Shown here one piece after another: positions 55,410 to 64,000 of a stretch of DNA of 64,000 bases. Origin of the DNA: Psychromonas ingrahamii 37 (lineage in GTDB: Bacteria > Pseudomonadota > Gammaproteobacteria > Enterobacterales > Psychromonadaceae); contig NC_008709.1 in the NCBI RefSeq assembly GCF_000015285.1, positions 3,720,001 to 3,784,000 on the forward strand, written 5' to 3'. The notes beneath the pieces were generated by a model that saw only the letters and a list, made by a program, of their open reading frames with translations, was not told the origin of the DNA and made no database searches. Position 1 is the first letter of the stretch. Every line of letters begins with the position of its first letter. Made by a program: the position numbers and the translations under genes.

Positions 55410-56060
55410 TCACGGAAAGTTCCGAATTAGCCTATATGTAATACTACTGTTATCAGCTTTGATAACCTCTATAGAAGCACCTTTATATCCGATGATATTT
55501 GAGGAAGATAAATCATACTCAACATCATTATTGAAAGCAGGTCTCGGACTGTTATTGCTAAATTCTCTGTACCCAATATTGATTTGATTACCTACTCGAC
55601 CACTGTAAATAAGTGCTTGCTGAAAGCTATGACCTCTTTCAGAAAGTTGTTTTTTTCGTTCGAATTCACCAGCATAACAAGCACTGCCACCAAACACTGT
55701 TATTACACACAATTCAGCATTTTTATGTTTACCTAGCGCTAAAGCCTTAATTGGATCTGAAAAACCACCACGTACAACACCAACGGCAGAGTAAAAATCT
55801 TTTTTATTATCAAACCCTATTTGTAGGTATTTTTTTTCTGGTATATCATAAAAGGCACCATCAATTGTCCGATAAACAATCAACACATTTTCCTCTGAAA
55901 TTGTCCCTTTTCGAACTAAATGACCACCTACATAAACAGTGATCACTTTTCCAGTTTCTGGATAATCAACTTGTTTTATATAATTATCCGCCTGGTTATA
56001 TTTTACGGTCGTACAACCAGTCATAATGAATACTGCTAGGGCTACCACTAATTTTTTCAT
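55410..56060 (-). CDS. Putative lipoprotein of unknown function
   Basis: This 216-residue protein has a lipoprotein signal peptide (MKKLVVALAVFIMTGCTTVKY, lipobox MTGC with the lipidated cysteine at residue 16). The mature part is mixed and contains GKVITVYVGGHLVRKG, a repeat-like VGGHL/VRGGF and a long tyrosine-rich end. No family recognised. It likely sits in the outer membrane (no Asp at +2). Monocistronic. Confidence 0.6.
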   Translation of the reverse strand: MKKLVVALAVFIMTGCTTVKYNQADNYIKQVDYPETGKVITVYVGGHLVRKGTISEENVLIVYRTIDGAFYDIPEKKYLQIGFDNKKDFYSAVGVVRGGFSDPIKALALGKHKNAELCVITVFGGSACYAGEFERKKQLSERGHSFQQALIYSGRVGNQINIGYREFSNNSPRPAFNNDVEYDLSSSNIIGYKGASIEVIKADNSSITYRLIRNFP

Positions 56061-56572
56061 TATATATCCATTACTAATTTATACTGCTAACAGTGTATTA
56101 ATCTACATTCGCACTTAAAAACCAATTTATTTATGAAAATTATATCATTAAGAATATAAAAAATAGTCGTATAGTATACATATATGATTATAAGTTGACT
56201 TTTATAATAGGAAAATGACGCACTTTTATTTATAAAGCTCCCCATAAATACAAAACTTGTGGATCAAGCATATTGGTTGTTAGTTGCATTGTTATAGGAT
56301 TGTGGATTTATTACTGGCGACAATGGCTTAAACCGCGCACCAAAGTACGAAATTTAATAAAATGAGGAGTTAGCGAACATCTGCTATTACCCGGGGAGTA
56401 ACCAGCAAAGTGCCATGTAATAGTACTAAAAAAAGGGGATCACTATTGCGAACAGTAATGCGTTTTTAAAACAGCAAGTGTGAGTAAGTATTTAATATTA
56501 ATAAAGAAAAATGAACCACCCTGTGCGGAGCGTTGTGCTGTGGGACTTGCAGGCTGAATACTTCCAGCTATA
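56061..56572. other. Gap of about 510 bp resembling the 61.6-61.9 kb gap
   Basis: No gene visible. Several segments (for example GACTTTTATAATAGGAAAATGA and AACTTGTGGATCAAG) recur in altered form, same order, at 61677-61800. They may be two degenerate copies of one non-coding element. Confidence 0.4.
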
Positions 56573-57886
56573 CTATTTATCATTTTCACGTTTCAGCATG
56601 GTTTTGTCAGAGAAACTGTAATTATGATTTTTATTATGTTTAGCCATGTACATTGCGATATCTGAGAATTTTAATATTGCTTCACTATCTGTTGAATTGT
56701 CAGGTGCAATCGCGATGCCTATACTCAGAGAAATTTCAATAGGATCATTGTTGAATATAAACGGTGATTTAAATTTATCTAATATATTATCCACTACAAT
56801 TTTAATATGTGATATCTCAGAAAGATCATTTAAAGCGATAACAAACTCGTCCCCTCCTAAGCGAAACGCCTTATCATCAGAACGTAAAGCCTCTTTAAGG
56901 CGATTAGCAGTCTCTTTTAGAACGGCATCTCCCGCATCATGCCCCAGAGTATCATTAAGTTTTTTAAATTTATTGAGATCGATAAAAAGAACAGCCATTT
57001 TTCTATCACTGCCTGCTATAGCTGCAATAGAGTGCCTAATTGCTATATCAATCCCTACTCTATTGGCTAAACCGGTCAAAGCATCATGAGTTGCTTCATA
57101 GGTTAATATTTCAGTATCGGTATAAATTTTTTCACTTACTTGATAAAAACGAGAGAGTAAGTAGCCCATTTCATCTTTAGGCAAAATATCTTCAATATTT
57201 TGTCTTTCTCCCCTTTCCATTTTCTCGGCATTTAAAAGCAACAATTTGAGTGGAGAAAATAACCTTTCCCTTATGAAAAACATTGTTATTATTCCTAAAA
57301 ATACAAATAATATAAGCTCAATAATCACTATAGTAGTCAACTGTGCTCTGCTTTCTCTGAAATCAGCCTTTCTTCTTTCTAATAATAAATGCTCATGATT
57401 CGTGAATAAAGTAATTTGAAGCCTTATCTCATCCATCATTTTTTTACCGGTATTCTGCTCTACTATCTCAATCGCCTTTCTTTTATCTTCCGTATTGCCA
57501 CTTTGATAAAGTTCAATTGTTAGTTTTAATTCTATAAACTTCTTTTCCATAAATGCTTTAATATCATTCAAGCGTTTTGTCTGTTTAGGATTGTCTGATG
57601 TCAAACCAGATAAATTATTGAAACTTTGTTCCGATGAAAGTATGCCCTTAAGATATGGCGCTAAGTAATCAGGATTCCCCGTCAGTAAAAAACCCCTTTG
57701 CCCTGTTTCTGCATCGGTCATCGAACTTAATAATTTTTGTGCGCTATTTAAAACCTCATGCGTATGTATTACCCATCCAAGCTTTTCTTCTCCAAACTTA
57801 TCCAAGACGAAAGTAAATAAAGTATTACCAATAGAGAAGACAAAGAGAAAAACAAGTAACAGTGATAATTTAGTACGCAGGCTCAT
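56573..57886 (-). CDS. Diguanylate cyclase with CHASE3 and HAMP domains
   Basis: This 437-residue membrane protein has a helix at about 7-25, a periplasmic CHASE3-like domain (MTDAETGQRGFLLTGNPDYL), a second helix near 180-200, a HAMP-like linker and a C-terminal GGDEF domain. The active site reads FRLGGDEF, and the inhibitory RxxD site is RSDD five residues upstream. DALTGLANRVGID marks the domain start. It should make c-di-GMP from two GTP and be product-inhibited. It lies 18 kb from the fimbrial riboswitches. Confidence 0.92.
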   Translation of the reverse strand: MSLRTKLSLLLVFLFVFSIGNTLFTFVLDKFGEEKLGWVIHTHEVLNSAQKLLSSMTDAETGQRGFLLTGNPDYLAPYLKGILSSEQSFNNLSGLTSDNPKQTKRLNDIKAFMEKKFIELKLTIELYQSGNTEDKRKAIEIVEQNTGKKMMDEIRLQITLFTNHEHLLLERRKADFRESRAQLTTIVIIELILFVFLGIITMFFIRERLFSPLKLLLLNAEKMERGERQNIEDILPKDEMGYLLSRFYQVSEKIYTDTEILTYEATHDALTGLANRVGIDIAIRHSIAAIAGSDRKMAVLFIDLNKFKKLNDTLGHDAGDAVLKETANRLKEALRSDDKAFRLGGDEFVIALNDLSEISHIKIVVDNILDKFKSPFIFNNDPIEISLSIGIAIAPDNSTDSEAILKFSDIAMYMAKHNKNHNYSFSDKTMLKRENDK

Positions 57887-58342
57887 TAAACCAATCCTTT
57901 AAGTTGATACTTCAACAGATCAATAATTCTCATTATATAGGCCAGATTGCCTAACCTTTCCAACTAGATAGGACTAATATTTGCTTACGCCTAACGAGGC
58001 TATAGAATTATTGTTACGGCCTAATTTTAGAAATAAACGAGTTTTAAACGCGTCTATTTCTCTAGCCAGTTTGTAACCTTTAAAAAGGCTCTTAAATTTT
58101 CCAACCGAGTTATTCTATACCGTCAACACCGGCTTAAGATACAAAAATTATCGGCTAAAATTAGCGACAAAGGGAAAAATTCAACTGTATCTTATCCTTA
58201 TTGAATGGCTTATGTGATTATTAAAATTAAACAGAAGAAATGTAAAATATGCTGATAGAAACCTGTAAAAATGAAGATTTAAAATGTGTATTAGTAAGAA
58301 TGACGACTAATATTCTATTATGTGTAGATTATTAGGAGTCTA
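57887..58342. other. Gap of about 455 bp
   Basis: This is the upstream region of the diguanylate cyclase and of the 58.3 kb gene. It is AT-rich, with no gene or clear site seen. Confidence 0.4.
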
Positions 58343-58651
58343 ATGATGGATTATAAATTATGGATTATAGATTATTGGTTTTGGTTTGGTTTAACATTAA
58401 TAGCAGTAAGCGCTTTGATGTATTATTTTGTATATTACTCACCAGTACAGCAAGAAGATTGGGAAAAGATTCCAACATTAAAAGAATATTTATTAAAGCA
58501 TCCCGAATGCAAAATGAGTAATGATGAAAATGCAAAGTGCTATGCATGCGGTTCTGAAAAGGTTACTTTCCAACCTTTAACTCCCCCTCAAGATCCAAAA
58601 TATAAACATTATTGCTGCTCATGCGGGCACAAGCTGTTCAAAAGAAAGTAA
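58343..58651 (+). CDS. Small membrane protein with zinc ribbon
   Basis: This 102-residue protein has one N-terminal helix (WFGLTLIAVSALMYYFVYY) and a cytoplasmic or periplasmic ribbon with CYACGSEKV and HYCCSCGHKLFKR. The AGGAGTC ribosome site before ATG is good. No family recognised. Confidence 0.55.
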   Translation: MMDYKLWIIDYWFWFGLTLIAVSALMYYFVYYSPVQQEDWEKIPTLKEYLLKHPECKMSNDENAKCYACGSEKVTFQPLTPPQDPKYKHYCCSCGHKLFKRK

Positions 58652-58698
58652 ATAATATATTAACAATGGCGGCATATAACAAATAAGGACAGGTCGTG

Positions 58699-58854
58699 TG
58701 AGCAACGCGAAGCACGACTTAATCCTATTATTGAACAAGCCAGAAAAGAAAGTGGCAACAGAAAGCTGGACAGCAATCCTTATTATCATGGCAGAAAATA
58801 CCATGGAGACACTCAAAAGATTTTACAAAGTGATCAGCACAAGAAACATGACTG
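58699..58854 (+). pseudogene. Fragment of an unidentified gene
   Basis: A 51-codon frame without a start reads EQREARLNPIIEQARKESG and SNPYYHGRKYHGDTQKIL to a stop. Its composition looks coding (charged, no long low-complexity), but no start or homology is visible. It could be the end of a lost gene. Confidence 0.25.
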
Positions 58855-58906
58855 ATGTGCAATAAGCCTTCACTCTTTTAGCATTAAGCGATATAAAATA
58901 ATTTAC

Positions 58907-59158
58907 CTATTTAAACCAAACTTTTCCGCCTATCATTTTATAGGCAGGGGTGCCTCGTATTAGCATCTCTCTAGCAAACACTGTTGCGCATTCAGGACAA
59001 GTGCATTCTTCTGTTGTAAAGTTTTTAGTAATTCGCTCTTTGAAGCATTTTACAAGAGAGCCTTTTCCGCCTTTTTTATATTTAAAAAGTTGATGTTGGC
59101 ATTTACTGCAATAAATATTCACACTTCTAGAGGGAGCTTTAGTATTTGGCTTGGCCAT
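58907..59158 (-). CDS. Small zinc-ribbon protein
   Basis: This 83-residue basic protein has two CxxC pairs (YCSKCQHQLFKY and CTCPECATVF), as in a classical zinc ribbon. It begins MAKPNTKAPSRSVN after a GAGGAA ribosome site. It resembles small phage- or plasmid-borne Com-like or ribbon proteins, but I cannot name a family. Confidence 0.5.
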   Translation of the reverse strand: MAKPNTKAPSRSVNIYCSKCQHQLFKYKKGGKGSLVKCFKERITKNFTTEECTCPECATVFAREMLIRGTPAYKMIGGKVWFK

Positions 59159-59530
59159 AAATTTCCTCTAACATTCACCGGTATATTGATTACCAGAATT
59201 TTGAGCTTCACAAATCTGTTTCTTGCGCTCTATTTCTCATTAGCTGATGGAATGATCGTTGTTCCAGCATTTAAGTAATACACGTATATAGGCATCAAAT
59301 TTAAAGCCTGACACATTGCCTTACATGTACTTAAGGTACAGCTGAACAGGCACTATATCACCTCTAATCCCGACCCTAGTTCAACAATATCACGATCAAA
59401 ATCAATCTTAAAATCACATCGACCATAAACACTATTTTCACCAATTATTTCGCTATAGTGTCAATAGGATCATGCCATTCAGACCTCGGTTTATTTATTG
59501 GGCTTTGCATTTTCATTTGCGTTTAATTCA
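59159..59530. other. Gap of about 370 bp
   Basis: No gene is supported. One plus-strand frame with a hydrophobic stretch near 59200 is short and antisense to the ribbon gene's upstream region. Confidence 0.4.
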
Positions 59531-59561
59531 AAGGGGACAGGCTTGAACCTGCCCCCTTTTT
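59531..59561. terminator. Bidirectional intrinsic terminator after the 611-residue gene
   Basis: The stem GGGGACAGG / CCTGCCCC is flanked by A and T runs on both sides, so it can act on both strands. It lies 34 bp after the stop of the 59596-61431 gene. Confidence 0.7.
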
Positions 59562-59595
59562 AACGCTTAGCGCCTACTTCCCGAAAAGTCACATC

Positions 59596-61431
59596 TTATT
59601 TGCAATAAAGTATCTGGGTATGCATGTTGTACCCCCTGTTGCTGTGATAGTGCCTGGTCGCCCAACTAAGCTTGACGGCGTATGCACAGACGGGGTCGCC
59701 TGAGACAATCACCGGAAAGCCAGCAGCGCCACTTTCCCCACCCCTGAAAAAAAAGTTTCCGCTGAACGCGCCGTTAGGTAGTGGCGGCGCGCTGTGCACT
59801 ATGCCGCTATTATTTTCAATCGTAATGTTGAAGTAACTCAAGTGCGGGTGGTCGATGGTGTAAAGGATATGTACATCGTTGGTGACCTTATTACACAAGT
59901 CACCCGCCAATTCAGTCAGGTTCAACGCATATTTCACCGGTGAGTTGTCAATCACAAGAGCATTGAGTGTCTTGTTATTGGCGATCTGATTGACTGCCTG
60001 GCCATCATCATACACCTGAAAGCGCAATTTAAAGCGCCGAATCGGAGCACGATCCACCACTGCAACTGCGCTGCCTGCCGCTGCCAGTCCCAGATATTCA
60101 TTCGGGCTGTAAGGTGCGGGAGTATAGGCGATTGAATTCAATTGCATCAGCAAATATGCTCCGACAAAATTTTCTTCAGTAACGGCTTTGTCTGCCATTG
60201 TGCCATCGTGCATATCTACCTTGACCAACGTCCCAAGCAGGGTAATGCAACCGTCACCATCCAGATTACTCGAATTCAGATTGACCGGCGCAGAACGAGG
60301 GTCACCATTGGCATCGGTATAATAGATATAACCCACTTTGGTGGTGCAGATCGATTTTACTGGGACAAGGTCGCCATCGGCCGGGGCATTGGGTGGGATG
60401 ACCGCCGGATCTTCGGCGCCAGGCCAGGTCCACGGGGCAATAAGGAAGCGATATTTAAGCGCCTTGTTATTGGCGGTGTTCTTCAGTGGCATATTGCCAA
60501 ATAGCTCGATACAGTCATGCATTACCAGTGAGCTCGCACCACCGTAGCCTTCAGGAGAGAAATCCGTGTCCACCTCCAAGTCCTCGACACGTTCCCAATG
60601 GGGAATTTCATCTGCGTCCGGCGGGACAATCTTATCAGTACATAACTCAATACAGACGCAATGGCCGACATTCTCGCGACCGGGCTTACGACCTGCCAAG
60701 GAGCTTTCATTGATAACCAGGCTGCCGCCAAACTCGGCCTGAAAGAAAAGATCCGGCCCACCGGTGAGCTCAATGTTAATTAAGGGTGAGAATGGGGTTT
60801 TTTTGAAAGTGGCGGAGGTGTAATAGATACGGAAGCGACCGTTAAAGTCAGTTGTTGTTTCGCCAAGCGAATCGTGCTGGACCCAGTCAGAATCGAAAGC
60901 ACGAATGATGGCGCCAGGAAGTGGCTTTTTCCCCTCGCAGGTAACAAATTTTCCACAGATAACCCAGACATCATAATAGGCAAGCAGATAACACCAGTGA
61001 CGTGAGCTAATGATATAATCCCAGTAAGCGGTAGTATATTGCTTGTCTTGCTGAGTCCATTCCGGCTCTAACGAGGTAATGGCGAATTGCACAGGGATCG
61101 GCTTGGCATCCGGATCGCGGCCCGGCATAGTAGTCATACGCACATCTACCTCAAATGCCTCACCTGAATATTTATTCTTTTCGGCGTTGATCTGAACAGT
61201 AAATTCGCCATTTTGATCGGTGCGGGCCTCGGCAATCAGATACTGCTCCTTGGCCTTTACGTCGTCATCAGAAAGCACTACAAAAGTATGTTTCGACTCT
61301 GCGGCCACCAAGCCAGAGACATCCTGATCGCTCCGGTGCCGATAAATCCGCACTTGGACATTGGCGAGAACGTCCAGACATTCTTTACAAATATAGGCGC
61401 GTAGTTTCCCTTTAAATATGTACTTCGTCAT
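59596..61431 (-). CDS. Large protein with transthyretin-like/carboxypeptidase-regulatory-like repeats, unknown role
   Basis: This 611-residue protein has no signal peptide. It begins MTKYIFKGKLRAYICKECLD. Two beta-sandwich-like segments resemble CarboxypepD-regulatory or transthyretin-like folds: VRIYRHRSDQDV ... ARTDQNGEFTVQIN (1-130) and CEGKKPLPGAIIRAFDSD ... TTDFNGRFRIYYTSA (160-240). The rest is unassigned. It is visibly richer in G+C than neighbours, hinting at transfer. No adjacent gene shows what it works with. Confidence 0.6.
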   Translation of the reverse strand: MTKYIFKGKLRAYICKECLDVLANVQVRIYRHRSDQDVSGLVAAESKHTFVVLSDDDVKAKEQYLIAEARTDQNGEFTVQINAEKNKYSGEAFEVDVRMTTMPGRDPDAKPIPVQFAITSLEPEWTQQDKQYTTAYWDYIISSRHWCYLLAYYDVWVICGKFVTCEGKKPLPGAIIRAFDSDWVQHDSLGETTTDFNGRFRIYYTSATFKKTPFSPLINIELTGGPDLFFQAEFGGSLVINESSLAGRKPGRENVGHCVCIELCTDKIVPPDADEIPHWERVEDLEVDTDFSPEGYGGASSLVMHDCIELFGNMPLKNTANNKALKYRFLIAPWTWPGAEDPAVIPPNAPADGDLVPVKSICTTKVGYIYYTDANGDPRSAPVNLNSSNLDGDGCITLLGTLVKVDMHDGTMADKAVTEENFVGAYLLMQLNSIAYTPAPYSPNEYLGLAAAGSAVAVVDRAPIRRFKLRFQVYDDGQAVNQIANNKTLNALVIDNSPVKYALNLTELAGDLCNKVTNDVHILYTIDHPHLSYFNITIENNSGIVHSAPPLPNGAFSGNFFFRGGESGAAGFPVIVSGDPVCAYAVKLSWATRHYHSNRGYNMHTQILYCK

Positions 61432-62097
61432 AACATAAATTCCTTAATATGTGTATTTTGCACTTTTAAGATTTGGCTGGTAACTTTTCCGTAAGATAAG
61501 GCTTTTACCAGTACTAAAATTCTTACCATATTTCACTGCTCTCTAAATCCTCATATCGTTATCACCTCCCTAACCATGTATTAGCCTACATTCTTATTAA
61601 TAAATATATTAAATATTCTTTATTGATAAAAATTATAGAACAATAAGTATGAAAAATGATTAGATAGGATATACATCTGACTTTTTATATTGGAAAAATG
61701 ATGGATCTGCATTTACAGCGTTCTCTATAAATGCAAAAAAAAAAATAACTATTTATTTTCAAAAAGTTAAATTTCAGGCATGCGAAACTTGCGCATCAAG
61801 TGTGCATATAACGTGCAATAAAAGTGGAAAACCCCTAATATAAATTATATAAAGCTGTATCGTAAGGAGCGTAAATAGACAAGTGAGTTTAAGTAGCAGT
61901 ATTTAGTATTATGCGCAGTTATATTGATGTGTTGGCATGTTAATAAGCAGGAGATGACAGTTTAATTTTCCCTCAAATGAGGACAAAGTATGCCCGCAAA
62001 GCACTATTTTATAACAACAGATTGACCAAACTAGAATAGAGCTTTTTATTACGAGCTAACCTTTTTGTTACAATCGAACGATGGCTCTTCCAATTCC
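61432..62097. other. Gap of about 665 bp
   Basis: This is an AT-rich stretch with no gene seen. It holds a weak hairpin CTGGTAA / TTACCAG at about 61477-61511 and the segment 61677-61800 that resembles the 56.1-56.3 kb gap. Confidence 0.45.
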
Positions 62098-62709
62098 TTA
62101 CTTAAAACCACCGAATGAAAAATTATAACTCAGGATAATTGAATTTGAACCAGGATTTCTACTTGCAAGACCCGCATTGGATAAATGATAACCGCCCACA
62201 CCCAGACGGGAATTAGCGCTCAGCTTATAAGCCAGTTCCAGACCAGTACGGAATTCTATATCAGCTCCCAAATCTGTACTGTCACCTTCGTTATAGTAGC
62301 TGATTGCCCAATTTGGTGTCAGTACCCACTTTTTATTTAACGGGAAATCATAACGAACACCGCCGTAGAACCAGTACGCTTGATCAGCATTAACGGTAAA
62401 GCCCACTGCTGGTATCAGGTTATATACTGATTTGAGTGGTGAAAAACGATACTCAATACCAACCTCTGTTGCCATATCATTATTATCATTTGTTATATCA
62501 AACACGCCAGCGGAAACCGCGATCGAGTCTGATTGCTTAGCAAGAGTAACAGGTGATAGTAATAAACAGATGGCGGTAAAGATAGTTGCTGTCAATTTGT
62601 TGTTTGAAGTGTTTATCCAGCAGTCTTCTTTTGCCTCCTTGATAACGTGATTATTGCTTAATTGATAAAGAATTATTTTGATAGGTGATAGAGCAGGAAA
62701 ATTTAGCAT
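62098..62709 (-). CDS. pagL: Lipid A 3-O-deacylase (PagL family)
   Basis: This outer-membrane beta-barrel protein of about 200 residues has an internal-looking signal segment (LTATIFTAICLLLSPVTLA). It carries the PagL signature VGGYHLSNAGLASRNPGSNSI with the catalytic His-x-Ser, and FYGGVRYDFPL before it. PagL removes the 3-position acyl chain of lipid A, which alters outer-membrane properties. The true start may lie up to about 35 codons downstream of 62709, nearer the signal peptide. Confidence 0.82.
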   Translation of the reverse strand: MLNFPALSPIKIILYQLSNNHVIKEAKEDCWINTSNNKLTATIFTAICLLLSPVTLAKQSDSIAVSAGVFDITNDNNDMATEVGIEYRFSPLKSVYNLIPAVGFTVNADQAYWFYGGVRYDFPLNKKWVLTPNWAISYYNEGDSTDLGADIEFRTGLELAYKLSANSRLGVGGYHLSNAGLASRNPGSNSIILSYNFSFGGFK

Positions 62710-62987
62710 TCAACATCCTTTTATTGCTACTGGCTAATAGTGTGATAACAAATAAAGTTTAGTTAAAAATTAGATTTTTTGTAAAAAATCATTCACAAAA
62801 AATAGGCTGCAACAAAATGAAGCGGGTCATAAATGTGCAGCCATAAATCAGGCTTGGCAATTAAATATTTTCCGGCGAGAGTAAAAATAAATAACATTGG
62901 TATAGTGATCTTCGACCTACGAATAAGATTCAAGCAAAACCCAGCTAAAAGAGATACATGGGGGCAACAATAAAATGGAATAGAGCC

Positions 62988-63749
62988 TTAAAAAAAGTTT
63001 GGCTTTCCTGAATGGAATTTAAAGTCAGAATCCGGTGATTGAATGAGCTCAGCTTCAACAACAGCAAAAAAAGTAACTCTCTCGGTTATGTCTTGCCCTG
63101 AAATATGCTCTGCTAATGCTAAATAATCTTGATAATGTCGTGCTTCTGAACGGAGTAGAGATAAATAAAACTTTCCTATTTTAGGATCTAAATGTGGGGC
63201 GATTTTAGCAAACCTTTCACAGGATCTTGCTTCTATAAAAGCACCGATTATCAATTTATCAATAAGCGCTTCCGGTTCATAAGTGCGAACATTTTTTAAC
63301 AACCCTTTTGCATAACGTGATCCAGGTATTGGTTCATAAGCAATATTATTGTCTTCAATAATTTCTAATACCTGATAAAAGTGATGTAATTCTTCTCTTA
63401 TCAATAAAACCATTTTATCGACCATATCCTGACCGTAAGGACAGTCTGAACGCGCCTTAATCGACTTTGATATAGCATTCTTACCTTTAAGGGTTTCCAG
63501 ATTACCGATACGCTTATAAGCAAATTGTTCATAAGGTTTTACAAGTTCCCCTAGTTGCTCTATCCCCTCTTCTCTTAGGGCATAACGCTTAAGTAAAAAC
63601 AGGGCACTTTGAGAAGCTTTTAATTCACATATCAAGTGATCCCGAAGAAGAATGGGTAAATTTTCTGCTTTTTTAGCTTGATCAACCCAAGAATCAGGCG
63701 TACTACATTTTAAAAAGGAGTTAATAGGCGCTAATAATTCTTCATACAT
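62988..63749 (-). CDS. miaE: tRNA-(ms2io6A) hydroxylase MiaE
   Basis: This 253-residue non-haem diiron enzyme hydroxylates the isopentenyl group of ms2i6A37 in tRNA. It starts MYEELLAPINSFLKCSTPDS and has the helical bundle with the metal ligands in ICELKASQSALFLL, REELHHFYQVLEI, EARSCERF and LLRSEARHYQDYL. The full length is present, with no frameshift. The 250 bp to the window end show nothing I can name. Confidence 0.93.
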   Translation of the reverse strand: MYEELLAPINSFLKCSTPDSWVDQAKKAENLPILLRDHLICELKASQSALFLLKRYALREEGIEQLGELVKPYEQFAYKRIGNLETLKGKNAISKSIKARSDCPYGQDMVDKMVLLIREELHHFYQVLEIIEDNNIAYEPIPGSRYAKGLLKNVRTYEPEALIDKLIIGAFIEARSCERFAKIAPHLDPKIGKFYLSLLRSEARHYQDYLALAEHISGQDITERVTFFAVVEAELIQSPDSDFKFHSGKPNFF

Positions 63750-64000
63750 TATTTTTAATTCAGTTTATTGATGATTTGTAATATTTTAACACGGAAATCT
63801 AGTCTGACGTATTGATTGATGCTATCGATATAAAGGCCATTCAGATTAGCCCCTCAGCTCACTCTAATTTTTCATTCACTTGCTAGAGATAAAATAGCAA
63901 AATAATAAGAGGGAAAAAGAACAATCTTTTTGTAATATCAGATAAAAGACATCACCACCTGCGCAAGGTCTATAGACTGCGAGAGCTGACAGGTGACTAG

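Overview
The window looks like chromosome of an AT-rich marine gammaproteobacterium. The closest fit I can infer from gene content is a Psychromonas-like or Vibrio-like lineage: two adjacent glgC genes followed by glgA, dacA-ybeD-lipB-lipA, pilTU opposite yggS-proC-yggT-yggU-DUF4426-rdgB-hemW, and System I ccm genes. The genus is inferred, not demonstrated. I saw no rRNA, tRNA or CRISPR array.

Layout. (1) 1-26.8 kb is conserved core: ccmABCDE and the start of ccmF (minus strand); glnK-amtB with a sigma54 promoter and NtrC site; the cell-wall and lipoate cluster; a PLP-dependent deaminase-like gene; rsmC; glgC1-glgC2-glgA; srmB; yaaA; pilU-pilT; the yggS-to-hemW run; and a Kef-type antiporter. 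(2) 26.9-48.9 kb is an accessory region rich in repeats, relics and fimbrial genes. It holds tandem partial copies of the 5' ends of a DUF432-like gene and its mscS neighbour. It also holds a divergent chaperone-usher operon (33.5-39.6 kb, minus strand), a decayed second copy of that operon (31.06-32.6 kb), a solo tnpB, a second chaperone-pilin-usher set (42.7-46.4 kb, plus strand), a convergent pilin gene, and fragments of transposases, dsbD, mscS and a helix-hairpin-helix gene. (3) 48.9-64 kb mixes core-like genes (glgX, a plsC-type acyltransferase, a dksA-like gene, a truncated haemoglobin, a CHASE3-GGDEF diguanylate cyclase, pagL, miaE) with small zinc-ribbon orphans and a 611-residue protein of unknown role.

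The strongest discovery is in region 2. The leader of the 33.5-39.6 kb fimbrial operon reads, on the minus strand, as two well-preserved c-di-GMP-I (GEMM) riboswitch aptamers, each followed by an intrinsic terminator, with a third degenerate aptamer between them. A further good aptamer precedes the decayed operon copy, and two more relics lie at 32.8 and 47.5 kb. Together with a terminator placed just after the major pilin gene, this suggests a pilus whose expression is gated by c-di-GMP through transcription termination and whose subunit ratio is set by partial termination. A diguanylate cyclase with GGDEF and RxxD motifs is encoded at 56.6-57.9 kb, but no direct link to the riboswitches is shown.

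A second theme is local expansion of short gene-end segments: five in-frame 37-codon mini-ORFs ahead of the DUF432-like gene, one 47-codon truncated mscS ahead of mscS, and nine 53-bp units between the truncated-haemoglobin and dksA-like genes.
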